From contig NC_134152.1 of NCBI RefSeq assembly GCF_033958435.1, positions 20,806,001 to 20,870,000 of the forward strand: a DNA stretch of 64,000 nt, written 5' to 3'. Shown here piece by piece: positions 43,143-64,000 of this stretch. The DNA is from Carettochelys insculpta. Taxonomy: Eukaryota; Chordata; Testudines; Carettochelyidae. The position numbers and the translations under genes were made by a program. The stretch's first letter is position 1. Every line of letters begins with the position of its first letter. The notes beneath the pieces were generated by a model. That model was not told where the DNA came from, ran no database searches, and worked only from the letters and a program-made list of their open reading frames with translations.

Positions 43143-64000
<20,858 letters not shown>

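Overview
The window is vertebrate nuclear DNA, most likely from a turtle and at least a sauropsid. Evidence is short exons with GT-AG introns, CpG-island promoters, and an interspersed-repeat load (antisense CR1 LINE copies, Penelope-like elements with a GIY-YIG endonuclease, PIF/Harbinger, hAT and Tigger-like DNA elements) of the kind seen in turtle genomes. The species assignment is inference from repeat style and was not tested by search.

Three conserved genes lie head-to-tail on the minus strand. Reading right to left they are SMG1 (3' part, 43143-64000 and beyond the right edge), ARL6IP1 (complete, about 13.78-27.80 kb) and RPS15A (promoter and first four exons, 1714-7997; the last coding exon lies beyond the left edge). 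I recall the same order from human 16p12. Every exon call was checked by translation and by reading-phase continuity across each splice junction. ARL6IP1 sums to 612 nt (203 codons plus stop). The visible RPS15A exons give exactly 100 of the family's 130 residues. The 21 visible SMG1 exons total 3,914 nt, about 1,304 codons including the stop.

Layout: 1-7.97 kb, RPS15A exons and introns with hAT and Penelope fragments. 7.96-8.4 kb, RPS15A CpG-island promoter with TATA box, TOP-like start, a TCTCGCGAGA palindrome and an inverted ETS pair. 8.4-13.78 kb, intergenic, dominated by a 2.5-kb antisense CR1. 13.78-27.74 kb, ARL6IP1, with a CR1 next to an inverted Penelope pair in intron 4 and Tigger-like elements in introns 1-3. 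26.9-28.25 kb, ARL6IP1 CpG-island promoter. 28.25-40.5 kb, intergenic repeats, including a decayed 4.8-kb Harbinger transposon that splits an older MIR-like SINE. 40.5-43.14 kb, probable SMG1 3' UTR. 43.14-64 kb, SMG1 exons for the end of the kinase domain, the long C-terminal insertion and the FATC tail, with two Harbinger-type palindromic elements in introns.

Functionally the genes are unrelated: a 40S ribosomal protein, an ER-shaping membrane protein, and the kinase that phosphorylates UPF1 in nonsense-mediated decay. Each of the two promoters visible here has its own CpG island, so the cluster looks like conserved synteny, not an operon. I found no convincing undescribed coding system. 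The most unusual structures are the transposon nests and large hairpins listed in the findings.
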